Assembly: GCF_021442385.1 (NCBI RefSeq)
Contig: NZ_MUZA01000040.1
Span: 1-58,370 of the forward strand
Reading direction: 5' to 3'
DNA length: 58,370 bases
DNA from: Micromonospora sp. MH99
GTDB lineage: Bacteria > Actinomycetota > Actinomycetes > Mycobacteriales > Micromonosporaceae
Every line of letters begins with the position of its first letter. Position 1 is the first letter of the stretch. A program made the position numbers and the translations under genes. Under the pieces are notes generated by a model. That model searched no databases. It saw nothing but the letters and a program-made list of their open reading frames with translations, and was not told where the DNA came from. This document shows positions 57,937-58,370 of this stretch, in pieces.

Positions 57937-58370
57937 CCACCGTCGAGCGCACCCAGGTCTTCCTCCTGCCCGACCTGGGCGAGGGGTTGAGCGAGGCGGA
58001 GATCGTCGAGTGGCGGGTCGCCGTGGGCGACATCGTCACCGTCGACCAGAGCGTCGTCGAGGTGGAGACCGCCAAGGCGGTCGTGGACGTGCCCTGCCCG
58101 TTCGCCGGACGGGTCGTGACCCTGCACGGCGCGGCGGGTGAGGTCCGCCCGGTCGGCCAGCCGCTGATCACCATCGCGCCGCTGGACGGCGCCGGCGACG
58201 AACCGGCCGGGCACGCCACCTACCGCGAGGAGGAGCGGGCCGGCTCCGGCAACGTGCTGATCGGGTACGGCACCGGGCACGGCGGCGCGACCCGTCGTCG
58301 GCGTCGGCCCCGGCTGGCGCTGGCGCCCGAACCGGCCGACGCCGCCCCGGCCGACGCCGCCCCGGCCGAC
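57933..58370 (+). CDS. bkdC: Dihydrolipoamide acyltransferase (E2), 5' part, cut by window end
   Basis: The first 146 codons only; the frame is open to the last base. The lipoyl domain (about 8-84) has LPDLGEGLSEAEIVEW and the lipoyl lysine K48 in VETAKAVVDV. A basic linker (RRRRRPR) and an Ala/Pro-rich linker with repeated PADAA follow. The peripheral-subunit-binding and catalytic domains would lie beyond the window. Confidence 0.92.
   Translation, partial: MTTVERTQVFLLPDLGEGLSEAEIVEWRVAVGDIVTVDQSVVEVETAKAVVDVPCPFAGRVVTLHGAAGEVRPVGQPLITIAPLDGAGDEPAGHATYREEERAGSGNVLIGYGTGHGGATRRRRRPRLALAPEPADAAPADAAPAD

Noticed and set aside
55769..58370. The second E1 alpha/E1 beta/E2 set as part of the biosynthetic cluster
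   Set aside because: With the divergent AsnC-family regulator and an E2 gene it has the normal layout of a branched-chain 2-oxoacid dehydrogenase operon of primary metabolism.

Overview
The window is high-GC actinobacterial DNA. Codon use, ATGA/GTGA overlaps, the small-gene content and intergenic repeats of a kind I associate with Micromonospora and Salinispora all point to Micromonosporaceae (inference). The first 22 bases are the end of the Illumina TruSeq adapter, so base 1 is a contig end. The last base cuts a dihydrolipoamide acyltransferase gene.

Layout. 23-9540 holds mostly housekeeping or accessory genes: a hypothetical protein, an APC transporter, a secreted beta-helix protein, an F420-dependent oxidoreductase, a YrdC-like protein, LtrA, and an anchored helix-hairpin-helix protein. 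From 9807 to about 49754 lies a large composite biosynthetic region. Block A (9807-21205) is a non-reducing type II aromatic polyketide system: FAD hydroxylase, two TcmI-type cyclases arranged symmetrically around a SARP regulator, a complete acetyl-CoA carboxylase (fused AccDA, AccB, AccC), an ACP fused to an aromatase, a cupin, KS-alpha, KS-beta and an ABM monooxygenase. 21228-24065 is a short island of unrelated genes (methyltransferase, M55 peptidase, TetR/GNAT pair). Block B (24431-37851) has an acyl ligase, an antisense phosphopantetheinyl transferase, and then an 11-gene operon: two carrier proteins, a KS-like protein with an altered active site, a half-KS, an acyl ligase, a complete KS, a hydroxymandelate-synthase-type dioxygenase, a PhyH oxygenase, a DUF3050 haem-oxygenase-fold protein, a free-standing E1 alpha/beta pair and an ATP-grasp-like ligase. 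Block C (37903-49754) has an SGNH hydrolase, a zinc-ribbon protein, a phosphotransferase, an MFS exporter with an acyl ligase, a secreted esterase, a P450, an HSL-family hydrolase, a hydroxymandelate oxidase and an HpgT-like aminotransferase.

How the parts may work together (inference). Hydroxymandelate synthase, hydroxymandelate oxidase and the aminotransferase together make the known three-step route from 4-hydroxyphenylpyruvate to 4-hydroxyphenylglycine. The ligases, carrier proteins, KS set and ATP-grasp enzyme could activate this unit and join it to an unreduced aromatic polyketide made by block A. Alternatively, the E1 pair could convert the arylglyoxylate into a benzoyl-type thioester starter. 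Block A has no ketoreductase and resembles spore-pigment, tetracenomycin and pentangular systems. I do not recognise the whole combination as a described cluster.

49754-58370 returns to general metabolism: a small protein, glyA behind a ZTP-type riboswitch, hemerythrin, NAD(P)H-hydrate dehydratase, a histidine phosphatase, a LigD-type polymerase, and an AsnC-family regulator divergent from a branched-chain 2-oxoacid dehydrogenase operon.
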